Both the position numbers and the translations under genes were made by a program. Positions 12,164-22,540 of a stretch of DNA of 64,000 bases are shown one piece after another. Every line of letters begins with the position of its first letter. The first letter of the stretch is position 1. This DNA is from Eukaryota sp. TZLM1-RC (Eukaryota > Metamonada: BaSk clade), in assembly GCA_040285825.1 (NCBI GenBank), contig JAUPSS010000005.1, positions 930,001-994,000 on the forward strand. Direction: 5' to 3'. A model generated the notes under the pieces. It was not told the DNA's origin and searched no databases. It was given only the letters and a program-made list of their open reading frames with translations.

Positions 12164-13121
12164 CTAAGCTCTATTAGCTGCAGATCCACCATCAGGATTG
12201 ATAACAGCTCCAGACATATAACTAGCAGCAGGAGAACACAAGAAAAGAACACCGTCAGCTTGTTCTTCAGGTTCAGAGATTCTCTTCATTGGGAGTTGTT
12301 CTACCCATGCATCCTTGATAGAGAGCCAGTTGGGGTCATCAGGAGAAAGAATATCGTAGTCTCCTTCATATGGTTGCTTTCCCTGGAAGTACCAATATTG
12401 GTTGAAGGTGAATGGTGTGCTAACCAAACCAGGAGAAATAGCATTGACTCTGATATAGGGAGTAGTGTCGGTGGCAACCATATTTTCCAAAGCGGCAGAC
12501 TTTGTTAAGGATACAACTGCCCATTTTGAGGTACCATACATACTTCCTAATGGAGTACCACTGTGTCCATTACCTGAGGCGGTATTGACAATACATCCTT
12601 CCTTATTGATTCTTTTCCAGTATCGGATCTCAGCGGCAATAGAGAACATTGTACCATAAATGTTGTTGTAAAGAGCATCATGTTCGGAGAAGAAGTTCGA
12701 TACTGGAATCTCATCAATAGGAGCCATATGGCCGCTGATACCTGCATTATTGACGGCAATGCTGAAGTTAATGCATCATACAAAGCGAATCATACTCTAA
12801 CGTTCCAAAGCGAGATACAGCAAAATCTACCATTGCGTCAGCTTGAAGAGGGTCTTTGATATCAGCTTGGAAGTAGACAACACGTCCAGAAGCCTTTCTG
12901 ACCAAAGGATGCTGATTGATCTTGTTTTCGGCTGCCCTACCCTTGGTGGAATTGCGGCAAACGATGGTAACCATTGCACCTGATTGAGCAAACTTCATGG
13001 CAGTACTGTAACCAATTCCCTGGCAACCACCAGTCACAAGAACGCTCTTGCCTTCAAACCAATTGGATGCGCATGCATGGATCGCCAAAAGGCAAACGAT
13101 AGCAATCAACAACGATTTCAT
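12164..13121 (-). CDS. secreted/ER short-chain dehydrogenase-reductase (two exons)
   Basis: The exons are 12796-13121 and 12164-12761, separated by a 34-nt intron, and give 307 codons. The start is the ATG at 13119-13121, followed by a hydrophobic signal-type leader (MKSLLIAIVCLLAIHACA). The Rossmann cofactor motif TGGCQGIG sits at about residues 30-37. Removing the intron restores the NNAG motif (about 112-115), which is otherwise split by a stop. The catalytic Ser, Tyr and Lys fit S171, Y184 and K188 (YGTSK), and a SPG-T motif follows. This is a classical SDR using NAD(P)(H) on an unknown alcohol or carbonyl substrate. The leader suggests action in the secretory pathway, which is unusual for the class. 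The C-terminal PDGG matches the family end. Confidence 0.9.
12762..12795 (-). other. 34-nt spliceosomal intron of the SDR gene
   Basis: It starts GTATGATT and ends ATTAACTTCAG on the minus strand. Without splicing, the frame ends in TAA within the intron. With splicing, the codons read GTLDIAVNNAG, which is the expected SDR motif. The TTAAC branch-point-like box sits directly against TTCAG. Confidence 0.88.
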
Positions 13122-13129
13122 CAAATTTC

Positions 13130-13840
13130 AAATGGGAAGGTGATCAAATGATGTTTTCCATCTTTTCTAAATGCCAATTATTTTTTCAAATTAATTAGAT
13201 TTAAAATGCAAGAAATCAGATTAGTATTGTTTGTTATTCCCTTGCCCAGTTTTTGAATCATCTAGAAACTCTATTTTTGCAGCCACTTTTTAAATCCACT
13301 ACGACTACGATTGTAGTTTTTGAAACAATAGATAGTAATCAAACAGTATTAAGCAACCTTCACACGTGATAACACGTGTCAAACATTGACAAGAGTGTGT
13401 AAACTTGACACCTGCTTGAAAAATAAACCCATTTTGATTTGGTTCAAGCAATTTAATCCAGCATAGATAATCAAATATGTTTCAATTAAATCACAAACAT
13501 AGTAATAGCTAACGGGAAATGACTAAATCAAGACTTTGTTAAGGATATTTTTGTTCAAAAAATTTCACTGCTCATTCTCCAATATATTATTTACGATCAA
13601 GCTGTTAGTTATCAATGCTTATCTTTAGTTTGTTTTTGAGTCAAAATTTTTGACATTTGGATTATTTTAATTCACATTTTACACCAACTTTATGAAAACT
13701 AACTGGTTTTGAATCATCATAATTCAGAACGAATATTGAGAGGACAATTACCTTTACCTGAAGTCATTGTTAGATTGAAAGAAAAATTGTGATGTTCCTA
13801 TCTTTGGGCATTATGCCATTGTGGAAAATACATTACGAAC
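13130..13840. other. intergenic, no supported gene
   Basis: AT-rich DNA upstream of the SDR gene without an open frame of note or any recognised repeat. Confidence 0.6.
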
Positions 13841-13844
13841 ATGA

Positions 13845-14045
13845 AGGAATTGATAGCTTATACAAAAATTCCAACCAATATTACTGAACAAAACTATCCT
13901 TTTTTGAGATTCATTCAATTGATTCAATCTAATGAAGATAGTCTGTCAGAATTTCTCCTATCTCCAACAAAGCTTATCAATTAAGGTTTAATGAATTCTG
14001 TTAAGCTGATAAAGAATCAATATTAAGTTGAATTAACTTGTTTTC
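13845..14045 (+). pseudogene. LRR-like gene remnant, copy 1
   Basis: One frame reads KELIAYTKIPTNITEQNYPF and LRFIQLIQ. It closely parallels the minus-strand remnant at 34043-34237 (PNLKELMIHITVPANITEH). The LxxL spacing suggests a leucine-rich-repeat protein, as in large amoeboid LRR families, but only one or two repeat-like units can be seen. Stops interrupt it. Confidence 0.45.
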
Positions 14046-14049
14046 CATG

Positions 14050-15160
14050 GTGGATACAGTATTCAGCTAAAAGGTATTTCGTTGATATTTTTCCTAATTT
14101 TTTAGCTGTGAATAAAAAGGCTATGAAGTTACATTGATTTTTTGTTATAGAGGCGACATAATTTTATAATTCAATTGTGATAAAATTCTGAAAACTCAAA
14201 AAGACAAACAAAACAAGGTTTGAATTACACTAAGATAGAAAAATTATTTGTAAAATTAATAATTATTAGTTTCTGGCAAATTTAAAAATATTCCAGTGTT
14301 CATTGAATTGTTTCTTTTCAATGATGAATGGTTACTTCTTCAATTGCATTGATGTGGTGCGACTAGATGCAAATGTACACCACATGGAGCGATGCAGTGG
14401 TGTGACTTCACTTAAATGTAAACGCAGGAGAAAATCTTGGTAATCAGAAGCGCAATGCAATCATTCACATATCTGAGAATGTTTTCACAGTATCAGTTTC
14501 CATTTATTGTGAAGGTACCTAACAACATCAGTTATCCGTCTCCAATTGATTAAATGTAAAATCAATTATGGTGAATTGTTATTGATAACACCTAGTGTAC
14601 ACTGAAAACATTAATGATTAACTAGTGAGAAAACATTCATAGATAGGTTGAATCTACAATTGCAGTTGGTTGATCATGAAAAAGGGCAGCAATGATGAAA
14701 TGGGAAATGTTGATTTAATATAAGAAATCAAATAAATAAACTTTAACTGGATCACTTCCGTTTTTAATTAATATTAATTAGCTTAATTTCCATTGAAATA
14801 TTGATAAATAATCTTTCAGTGACAAGAAAAATTCAATGTTTGGTATAGCGTCGTGTGAATTAAAAGCTCTGTTTTATAATTGTTGAACGTTGTAATGATT
14901 GTAGTTTGAAAACATTGTTACTGGAACTTCAATCGAATATTAGATTTTAAAAAAATGCAAGGTTCTATTGTGGCACAGAATTGGTTTTTTTGTAATAACT
15001 CACTTCCAACTATAAAGAAAATTACCACAGTTACAAAAAGAAATCTAAATAAAGGTTTTTAATTTATTTAAAACAATTCGTAAAAAGTTTATTAAAGGTT
15101 TTTCAATAAATAATTCAACACCAAATATAATGCAATTTAAATTTTTTCAATTAAATTTCC
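14050..15160. other. intergenic, no supported gene
   Basis: AT-rich sequence with no long frame, no transposon end and no RNA gene that I could recognise. Confidence 0.6.
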
Positions 15161-15163
15161 CAA

Positions 15164-16042
15164 TCACACCCTATCACTAACCCTTTTCAACTCCATTTCC
15201 ACCATGGCCAAAGCCTTTTGCCTTCTTCTATCAGCAGTAATTCCCCGATCGATCGGAGTGGCTAAACCAAACCTATCACTAGCTGAATCACTTCCCGAGT
15301 CAGAAGAAGTCAAAGGAAGTCTCAATAATTTTGAGCATTGTGTAGAGATAATTCGAATAATTGGGCGTAGATGAGAAGGGAAAAACAAAGCAAAAGCAAA
15401 TTGAGGACCTCTGTCACCTCGGGAGCTGAGTAAAGGATTGTTCATTAAATACCGAATGTAACAATAAGAACAAATTAAAGAGGAAAAAACCCAAAACCCA
15501 AATATTAAAGATTGTCCGAGAAAAATGAAATTTATTAATGATAGAATAATAAAAATAAATGGAAGATACTGAAGTTTCAGATAGGGTATTTTAAAAGATT
15601 TGTTGGGCAAACTTAGAGTGGGAGAAAGCTCTGGTCGGACATACGCACATGCAATGGAGAGCATAGAGAGTAGAGGAAGGGAACCATGGAGGTTGGGGGT
15701 AAGGAAGGAGAGAGAAAGACCAGAGAAGGCGAAAAGAAGTACAGAAAGAAAAACGGTGATGAGGCACGCCGGGAGGTACGAGGCGGTGAGAAAGGAGAGG
15801 AGAAGCTTTGATCCCCAAAAAGACTCAATGAAGGAAAGTGATGAGTAAAGAAGTGGGGTGTAGAAAGGGAGGAGAAGAAGACTATTTACAAGGGGTGCTG
15901 TCAGTATCCTGTAGGGTTGGAATAACGAAATGAAAGTGTCCATGGGAGAAAACACAAGAGCAGAAGGAGAAAGAAGCAGTGAGAGCAGTGAGCATGATAT
16001 GGTGAGGACAGTAAGGCTGAGTGCGACAGGACGATGTATCAT
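15164..16042 (-). CDS. TMEM115-like rhomboid-related Golgi membrane protein
   Basis: A single 292-codon exon starts at the ATG 16040-16042. Hydrophobic segments fill residues 5-200. The family landmarks are in order: FQPYRILTAPLVNSLL after the first membrane span, ESFWGSK (about 73-79, the WG of the EPLWG motif), KLQYLPFIFI before the last spans, and RGDRGPQFAFALFFPSHLRP (about 208-227). The last is the signature that precedes the cytoplasmic tail of TMEM115/DUF1751 proteins. The rhomboid Ser-His catalytic pair is not evident, as expected for this non-protease branch. Known relatives sit in the Golgi and affect retrograde traffic. The protein is slightly shorter than animal TMEM115. Codon use is more GC-rich than its surroundings. 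Confidence 0.85.
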   Translation of the reverse strand: MIHRPVALSLTVLTISCSLLSLLLSPSALVFSPMDTFISLFQPYRILTAPLVNSLLLLPFYTPLLYSSLSFIESFWGSKLLLSFLTASYLPACLITVFLSVLLFAFSGLSLSFLTPNLHGSLPLLSMLSIACAYVRPELSPTLSLPNKSFKIPYLKLQYLPFIFIILSLINFIFLGQSLIFGFWVFSSLICSYCYIRYLMNNPLLSSRGDRGPQFAFALFFPSHLRPIIRIISTQCSKLLRLPLTSSDSGSDSASDRFGLATPIDRGITADRRRQKALAMVEMELKRVSDRV

Positions 16043-16600
16043 GGAGAAATCAAAAAAGCTACAGATTGACTGTTACAAAAGACTTAAACCTGAGACAATT
16101 TAAAATTCTTAAAACGATTTCAAGCAACTTATTTTTTGTAAACTAAACAAAAAGTAACAAATGCAACAATTCTTCAATTAAAAAAATAAAAAAAAATTCT
16201 TCAATTAATCATCTCCTGGTTGTGCTTTTCATACAACACTTCTTGTCTTCTAACCTGCTTCGCTGGATAAGTACTTAAATTTGATGCGTTTCATAGTATC
16301 AAGAAAGCCATATAAAGATATAGTTGTCAAACAATTGAACGTCATTATATAAATTTGTTGCTTTTTGGAGCTCCTCATCCTTTGAATTACAATATATATA
16401 GAAAAAATCTGTTGCAATTGAATTGAGTTGTTCAGTATTTTTTGAATCAAATGACCGTAAAGCATTTGTCTCATCACTGTATTTTCAATTTTTCATTCCT
16501 TCTTTTTAAATGTTAAATTTCAATAAAAGACGAGAAATTACTGACTATTCCGAAATTGATTCTTTACTCTGTCCATTTTTTTTAAATATTTATTTATCAA
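16043..16600. other. intergenic, no supported gene
   Basis: Only a weak 75-codon minus-strand frame (16250-16477) of unremarkable composition is present. Nothing is recognised. Confidence 0.5.
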
Positions 16601-16604
16601 ACTA

Positions 16605-16747
16605 CTTATAAATCAACATCTAAATAATTCATCTCTCCCAAAACAAAAACACTGGATGCAACTCTCTCATAGTGAGATCCAAGACAAACCAAAGCATCAG
16701 GAACGATCTTCAACATCCCCTTAAAAATAGAAAACACAATTCTATTC
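16605..16747 (-). pseudogene. NL2 3'-end fragment
   Basis: The stretch matches the last about 130 bases of the NL2 coding region seen at 28020-28160 (the FSIFKGMLKMV / SLGSHYERVASSV / GEMD region), followed by a short AT-rich tail. It is a severely 5'-truncated insertion. Confidence 0.8.
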
Positions 16748-16850
16748 AACAGGTATATTTATCAAATAATTGTTTGAACAATTCTTTATTCTAAACAATC
16801 ATTAAAACAAAAACATTGAATTTATATAAAGAACATACAAATAAATAAAC

Positions 16851-17598
16851 CTAAGCCTCAGGAGTAAGGAAAGGCTCCCCTTGATTCGTTCTAGAAAATA
16901 ACGAACTCCAGAAATCAATGTTAGGTATTAACTCCCAACCAGTCATTCCTAAAATAAGATCCTTTTAAAACAAAAACAAACCTTGAACAACTCCCTTATA
17001 CAGGGCTCCAAGGGCAAAGTAACCAATAATGGCAATACCAATAATGATTAAAGCAACCAGGATAAATGGCATGGAATGACAGACGGAATCGCTGTTTGTG
17101 TACCAGTCAAATGTCCAAATGGTTGGTTTATCATCATAGCAATAAGAAGTAGGAAAGTTGCGGCCAGCTTCTAGGCGTGATCTATCCCTATCAAGCTTAT
17201 CATCACAGAAGAAGCGAATTCTAGTGGAATATCCGTCAGGTGAATTGGGTCGGCACCGCTCTCCTCCAATAATATGGATATTGGGGTTATTGTTGCCATC
17301 AGAATAGAAAACATCAGTGTTGTCACCAACGTTTACCCATCGGCTCTCTTCAGCGCCGAACACGTGAAGACATGTCCGTGAGGTACAGTTCTCCGCATTG
17401 GCATTGTGGAGAGGTGTGTTGTAGCACTTTGTTTAGTAAAGACGGTGGGTATGAACAAACAGGGTGTAAGACGACTTCCACATCGAAAGCGTCGGTAACG
17501 ATTGTATCATATACAGGCTCAAGAGTACAGATGTCGTCTAGAGTGGAGCGAGCTTGAGAGAGGACAAGAACGAAGAAGAGGTAGAATAGTGAACGCAT
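16851..17598 (-). CDS. mannose-6-phosphate-receptor / ATG27-like sorting receptor (three exons)
   Basis: The exons are 17461-17598, 16982-17426 and 16851-16948, giving 226 codons from the ATG at 17596-17598. A signal peptide (MRSLFYLFFVLVLSQA) leads into a luminal domain with eight cysteines, including GERC, RFFCDD and CYDDKPTIWTFDWYTNSDSVC-type spacing, typical of the MRH fold. One membrane span covers about residues 165-188. The cytosolic tail becomes visible only after the third exon is joined and reads GMTGWELIPNIDFW. This is the conserved G-TGWE-(V/L)-P-FW element of M6PR and ATG27 proteins. Such receptors cycle between Golgi and endosomes and carry lysosomal enzymes or membrane to autophagosomes. 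It could be either subtype. The two micro-introns explain why the gene looks broken. Confidence 0.88.
16949..16981 (-). other. 33-nt intron 2 of the M6PR/ATG27-like gene
   Basis: It starts GTTTGTTTTTG and ends TCTTATTTTAG. Reading through gives a stop after GLFLF. Splicing yields the conserved TGWE tail, which is strong independent support. No clear CTAAC box is present in this one. Confidence 0.88.
17427..17460 (-). other. 34-nt intron 1 of the M6PR/ATG27-like gene
   Basis: It starts GTTTGTTC and ends TACTAAACAAAG. Splicing joins ...VVLHP to CYNTP and keeps the frame through two further cysteines. A longer 88-nt alternative using a GTATAT donor upstream (near 17514) would also keep the frame. 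Confidence 0.72.
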
Positions 17599-17639
17599 TG
17601 GTGTAGGTGATAAACTCAATACATACTGCTAAATGATAT

Positions 17640-18000
17640 ATATGGTGTCCCTCATGTATAACTCACATCATTCTCAACAGTTTTTTCCCGCTCTAACAGC
17701 TTTTTACACTCAGACCTGTGCACTACCTTTTCTCTGTACTTGTTATGAACACGTGTCTCCATATTGCTGAACATGTTAAGAGCACTGTTTACAACACTAT
17801 CCCATCAGATGTGACATTCACTGTTATGACAGTACAAAAGTCCATGGAAGGGACTAATTTAATATTATCTTTTGCTTGATTACAAATTTGTGGTGATTTA
17901 TGTATATTGTTTGCAAGATTTTTAATATTTTTGAACTCAATTTATTAATTAAGAATACGAGACAATGTTGAAAACAAGATTTTGAATGGAATCAGGAGTA
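17640..18000. other. intergenic, no supported gene
   Basis: This is the upstream flank of the receptor gene. No open frame or repeat is recognised. Confidence 0.55.
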
Positions 18001-18267
18001 TCATCCAGAACTTTTGTCAAGCCTCAATGATTTTTGAATCTCTGCTTTTTTGTTTGAACTTTCTATTTGTGTTGGGATCTCTGAAATTGTAATTGGACTT
18101 GGTATTTCTCCACAATTATCTTCAACTGAACCGTAACTTCTCTTACTGTAAAAATATTTTTCTACCAAGTATATTCGGGTACCAGCTTTGGTCACGAATT
18201 TGATTTTCTTTCTTGTATTGTCCCAATCCCCAAGGCCAACAAAAATATCGGCAGCATCAGCTTTCAC
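18001..18267 (-). pseudogene. unrecognised partial reading frame
   Basis: About 88 codons are open with protein-like composition (GDWDNTRKKIKFVTKAGTRI), but no ATG is in frame at the 5' side, so only an internal or 3' part is present. No domain is recognised. It could be a gene tail cut off by the transposon pile to its right. Confidence 0.3.
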
Positions 18268-18269
18268 TT

Positions 18270-18640
18270 TTGTTTAACTATTTGGTTGACTCAGTTGGCA
18301 TCACACTATTATTTATTTATTTATTTTAATAAATTTTGGTGCCCAAGGAGACCTAATGGTAATGTGGGTGTAGCACTTCATCATGGATAAATTTAATTTT
18401 GATATATTTTTTGTTTTACTAAAGGCAACAAGAAATTTCCAATAACAGAGAGTTGACATTAAAACAAAATTAAATTCGTTTAATGTGAAATCGGTAGAAG
18501 CTTTGATCTCATCTTTACTACCATTTCTTCTTCATGTTATTTTAGTTTTCGTGCAGTTATCACTACTCTCAATCCTGAAACGGTTGAGTGGAGGTAGCTT
18601 GATTCCTTTTTTTAACCTTATCCGAAAATCAACGTTTCGT
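18270..18640. other. no supported gene
   Basis: Mixed AT-rich sequence with a weak hydrophobic plus-strand frame at 18485. Nothing is recognised. Confidence 0.45.
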
Positions 18641-18644
18641 CAAC

Positions 18645-19785
18645 CTATCAAAATTTTGCTGGGTGTGATCGTTGTTGGGATGTTACCTTGGAAAAAATGT
18701 TGATGTCAAAAGCCAACCTTCGACTTTGTTGCAATTGTTTGCAAATGAGTGAGAGTCCATTGAAAATTTAAAAACAATCAAACAAATTTTGAGGGTGCGT
18801 CATTTTGAACGGTTGAGACTTATTTTAAGATCAACATCACCATCCGTTTTTTTGGAATTTATTCGTATTTTTAATGAACACAGAACCAATTTTCAGCAAC
18901 ATTATTGGAAATTGATGCATCTCAGTTACGAAGTTACATTCTTTGTGGTACAGATTTTGATGGTGTTGATTATCATAAATCAAGCTACCGTTGTAAAGCT
19001 ACCTTTATTGGAGGTGGTAAAAAAAATTTATTTTTGAATTTGTGATGATCAGATGAAGCAGAAACATTTTTGAATGACTTTCAAAAAATGGTTCAAGAAA
19101 ACACAATGAAAAGATTTGATATTTTTTTATGGGGTTTTCGGATTCAATTTGCCATTATTAATAGATTAACTCGGTATTTCAATCGAATAAGAGAAGCTTT
19201 AGCTAGACAGCAAGCAGATCAAAATTTTGGAGAGGAAATCTTCGTTCAATTATAGTCGTCCCATTAGTTAGGAGTTAATTTAATTAAATGTGCATGTTTA
19301 ATAAATCAATACCTTATACTAAATTTGTGAATCGCTTTACAGAAAATATTGATCTCATTGAAAACTGTGGCGGCTTTTATTTTATTTTTTTGCAACAGGA
19401 AATTGAAACTGTTTCACAAAATATTTGGTCTAACTGTTTTCCCTCTGCTCTTGTGGAACTTTTTTCAAGAAGCTTGCTATCCTGACCTCTGATTTTTGTT
19501 AAATTGCAGAAAAAAGAGTGAACAGTTTCAGAAACCTTGAATTATCGTGTACCTCTTAGTTTGTCTAAAAAGAAATCACGCTTTGCAAACTTTCTGATTG
19601 ACCTTAAAGACAGTTGCTCAAGTTGCCTAATCTTTCAAGTTCTCAACATTTATGACCTTATACTCTATGATCATCAATGAACAATTGCTGTGAGAATGAG
19701 AAGTTTCTTATGGCCTTGTTCGTTGCCAAAGTATTTGACTTGTCGCTGCAAAAATGTAGTTACGGTTTCCCTTATTTTAAACTGA
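18645..19785 (+). pseudogene. NL1 copy 4, 5'-truncated and interrupted
   Basis: The homology to NL1 copy 2 starts in the FRFLGCYLG region. It runs through LRSTSPSVFLEF (about 18830), the GGGKN segment and CFPSALVEL (19435) to the CRCKNVVTVSLILNC finger near 19740-19785. There it stops abruptly beside an NL3 copy. Many stops and frameshifts are present. An NL5 fragment is inserted at 19046-19321. Confidence 0.82.
19046..19321 (+). mobile_element. NL5 3'-end insertion inside NL1 copy 4
   Basis: The insertion splits the NL1 reading between ...FEFV and VNRF and is flanked by the 9-bp duplication AATTTGTGA (19037-19045 and 19322-19330). Its coding part reads QKMVQENTMKRFDIFLWG and RIQFAIINRLTRYFNRIREA, then TAG and an AT-rich tail. 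The same element end recurs at 49921-50048 and 50190-50440. The tail corresponds in layout to the last segment of the other NL families. Confidence 0.85.
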
Positions 19786-19844
19786 AAATATATAATCTGT
19801 TTTTCTTTTGCTTTCAAAAATGTATATTTATCCATCAAGGAATT

Positions 19845-20600
19845 AAGAAATCAACAAATACACAACTAAAACTCCACATGCTCACAATCTGCCTCCCCAA
19901 CATCAACAAACATCATGACTAATGATTGAGAAAATTTCCCATAAGAACAAAATGAACATTCCATCCAAAAGACACAATAAAATTCTGTTTTGCCAGTAAA
20001 CACGATTGAAAATTCTTCCAATTCTTTCCTCTACAACTGCATTAAAATCCTGAAGGAAAGCCCCAGCAGCCTTACCTTAAGATCCAATTAAGGAAAAAAC
20101 TATCATTAATTCCATTGGACATCAGAATTTTCATTGGCAGAAGAATTAGGTTTTGCGTACTTCCGAACTCAACCAAATCACCTCTTGTCAGAGATTATAG
20201 AAGCTCTGTGTACCGCCTACTATCATTATTGAGGTCACCAAGAATCAATACAATAGCAAAGGGTTCAAAAAAGAATCTACTCGATATGATTTGCACATTA
20301 CATAAAATTGGTCCCTGACATTATTATAAACATTACTGCTAAATTTAATGAAATGTTTACAGTTCAAAAGATGAGTAAACCAAAGCGGTTTCCCACATTT
20401 ACAAGTTAAATGATTTGGCAAATTGTTTGGACATAGAAAACAACGAAAACGCAAGTCTATGCCGTTCATTTTTTTTAACAGAAATCCATAAACAGAAAAT
20501 TTGTGTTGTTAAAACACCTACACAACTGTAACGAATGGGATTTTGAGCTTTGGCCAGGCCAAGTCTTAGTTCGTAATCCATGCTCAAAAGTTTACAATTA
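19845..20600 (-). pseudogene. NL3 non-LTR retrotransposon, 3' part
   Basis: Minus-strand segments match the better-preserved NL3 copy at 36530-37310: RYCRKxRLGLAKxxNP-like start near 20580, CxCGKPLWFTHLLNCKHFI (about 20390), RDQFYVMCKSYRVDSFLNPLL (about 20270) and the terminal NRVYWQNRI-type block near 20000. Several frames are broken. The 3' end lies near 19850 in a K/N-rich AT tail. Confidence 0.72.
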
Positions 20601-20654
20601 ATCCTTCCTTGAAACTATTACCTTCTGCTGATAACCTTGATCAAAAAAATTTAT

Positions 20655-20765
20655 GTCAAAAATTTATTATTAATTATAAATAAAATTATTATTATATAAT
20701 AATATATTAATAATATAATATAATATTATTATAATATTATTTATTATAAATTTAAATTTATGTCA
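20655..20765. repeat. AT-only palindromic repeat
   Basis: About 110 bases consist almost only of A and T in overlapping ATTATA/TATAAT blocks that can fold on themselves. A similar tract lies at 32100-32230. Confidence 0.7.
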
Positions 20766-20879
20766 ATTTTATGATTAGATTTTATTTAATTTGTATCAGA
20801 TTATTTGTTGTTTCTTCAGCCACATCTTGGAAATTATTCACAGAAAAATCATGCTGCTTCTGATAGATTATCGTTTTCA

Positions 20880-21030
20880 GAAAATGGAGAAGTAATGAAA
20901 ATACTATTGCTAAAACTCTATTGCTATTAGCATTAGCTTCCTCGATATCTTTGTCGTTTTTTCTATGTTTGCCATTCACTTTCAATTCAATGATGAAGTC
21001 ACTTGATTGGTGGAGAAGACCATACACCAA
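20880..21030 (-). pseudogene. NL4-like C-terminal remnant
   Basis: The frame reads ELKVNGKHRKNDKDIEEANA, which parallels DFKAKEKHRKYDKEIEDANV in the plus-strand fragment at 30300-30360. This is the segment behind the endonuclease motif. It is short and isolated. Confidence 0.55.
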
Positions 21031-21576
21031 GGAAAAAACATTGATCAGGAGCAGGTTGGTTCCACATTCATTGATGTAGTTTCAATTTAAATCTTTCAAG
21101 TAAATTTTTCTTCCAAAAATTTAAATTTTACACTACCGGAAGTAATCAGTCTCTCTGAGGCCATTTTCCCCTCATTTGTGTTATTCACTTGAAGACAATA
21201 AATCACATTTCAAAACGTTCTACTGATAAAACTGTTTACTTTTATTTTTAGCTTAATCATTTAATGAGGAATATGAAAACACGAAATTCACAACTAAAAC
21301 TTCACATCCTCAAAATCTGCCTCCCCTGCTTCAAGAAACTTAATTGCTTCAATAAAGACAGTGAATCAGAAATTAATTTCATTATCCCCTCCAAAAAACA
21401 AACAACAATCCTGTTTTGCCAGTAAACACCATTGAAAATTCTTCCAGTTCTTTCCTTTACAACCACAACAAAATCCTCTAGGAAACCCATAGCAGCGTTA
21501 CCTAGTGATCCAAATAAAGAAAAAACAAAGGGACATAAATTATGATAGGAATGAGAATTCTCATAAACTGAGGAAG

Positions 21577-21717
21577 TGTTGTTGTTGAACTCAAATTGAA
21601 TTAGTAGGTTTCTTTGTATTTCGACTGATGACGTGATACTCATTTATGAATCAGTTTTATTAATAAACGCAGATTTCTCTCTCTCCCCTTCGTGTGTTCA
21701 TCTGCCTAACGGCATCA
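21577..21717 (+). repeat. 5' LTR of GOL copy 1 (141 bp)
   Basis: It begins TGTTGTTGTTGAACTC and ends CTAACGGCATCA. It is nearly the same as the LTRs of the copies at 26316-27142 and 51618-52720. Confidence 0.93.
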
Positions 21718-21730
21718 ATAATTATTGGCC
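21718..21730 (+). other. putative primer-binding site of GOL copy 1
   Basis: ATAATTATTGGCC follows the LTR directly. The same 13 bases follow the 5' LTRs of GOL copies 2 and 3 and of gypsy B, although the LTRs themselves are unrelated in sequence apart from their ends. Confidence 0.6.
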
Positions 21731-21743
21731 TTTCTTATTTCAG

Positions 21744-22499
21744 ATGACTGTTCCTTCTGTAATCCTCCCGTCTCTTTCTTCCATGAAAGTTGAAAGTGTT
21801 CTCTTGTTCCTACAAGAGTGGAAGATCTATTCTTCTGTGATTTCTAAGAAAGAGCTTGTTCCAGCAAGACTCTTGGTCGATTCTTTTCTGTTAAAGTCTC
21901 TATCTCTCCAGAAATCCGACGTCTCTTCCAGTGACGATGTTCTTCTTAAACATCTACAATCTGTCGTATCGTTCGCCACGTACGAAAATTTTAGTTTGGC
22001 TATGTCAGAACTGAAGCTTGATGTCCGTATTGGTGACGTCCGAGAACGTATGTCCTGTTACCTGCGACGTTTCCTCCAGGTAAAGAGTAGGGCTTCCGGA
22101 CTGAAGTTACCAGACACAGCTTTTCTGAATCGATTTGCCAGAGGAATTTTTCCCGTAGGTCTACAACGTTCTCTACTAGCGAGAATTCGAGATGATGTAT
22201 TCCCAGATCTTCACTCTCTTGTCGAAACCACTACTGATGAGCTGTTGGACTGCTCTAGGGTTGCTTCATGGACTCGTGGTTTCAAAACCTCAGTGAATGA
22301 TGTGGAACGTACGGCTGGCACTAAAACGAGGTCCTCTTGGCGCTCTCAGGATTTAAAAAATCAATCGTGCTTCAAGTGCCACAAGCCTAAAAACATCTCC
22401 CGCGATTGTCCAACTGAAATCAAACATGAGGTAAATTATGTGTGTCACACAAACGATGCACCAAAGAGTTTAACAAACCCCATATCTTCCCTCTATTGA
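21744..22499 (+). CDS. GOL Gag protein (copy 1)
   Basis: 251 codons run from the ATG at 21744, which is preceded by TTATTTCAG. The N-terminal two thirds are helical and capsid-like, including FLNRFARGIFPVGLQRSLLA (about residues 130-150), similar in pattern to Ty3 Gag. The C-terminal knuckle is damaged: copy 2 has CFKCHKPGHISRDC, but here GH is replaced by KN, so the zinc-binding His is lost. The frame is otherwise intact. It is expected to form particles that package the element RNA. The loss of His probably weakens RNA binding. Confidence 0.85.
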   Translation: MTVPSVILPSLSSMKVESVLLFLQEWKIYSSVISKKELVPARLLVDSFLLKSLSLQKSDVSSSDDVLLKHLQSVVSFATYENFSLAMSELKLDVRIGDVRERMSCYLRRFLQVKSRASGLKLPDTAFLNRFARGIFPVGLQRSLLARIRDDVFPDLHSLVETTTDELLDCSRVASWTRGFKTSVNDVERTAGTKTRSSWRSQDLKNQSCFKCHKPKNISRDCPTEIKHEVNYVCHTNDAPKSLTNPISSLY

Positions 22500-22540
22500 G
22501 CCAGTACTGTATTTGTCCTCAGAAAAGGGGGAAAAAGTAG

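Noticed and set aside
15591-15848. Overlapping frames on both strands inside the TMEM115-like gene
   Set aside because: They are shadows of a GC-richer coding region with no domain of their own.
17427-17514. An 88-nt intron with a GTATAT donor in the M6PR/ATG27-like gene
   Set aside because: It keeps the frame but removes GC-rich, protein-like sequence. The 34-nt alternative agrees with the size of all other introns here. Not fully excluded.
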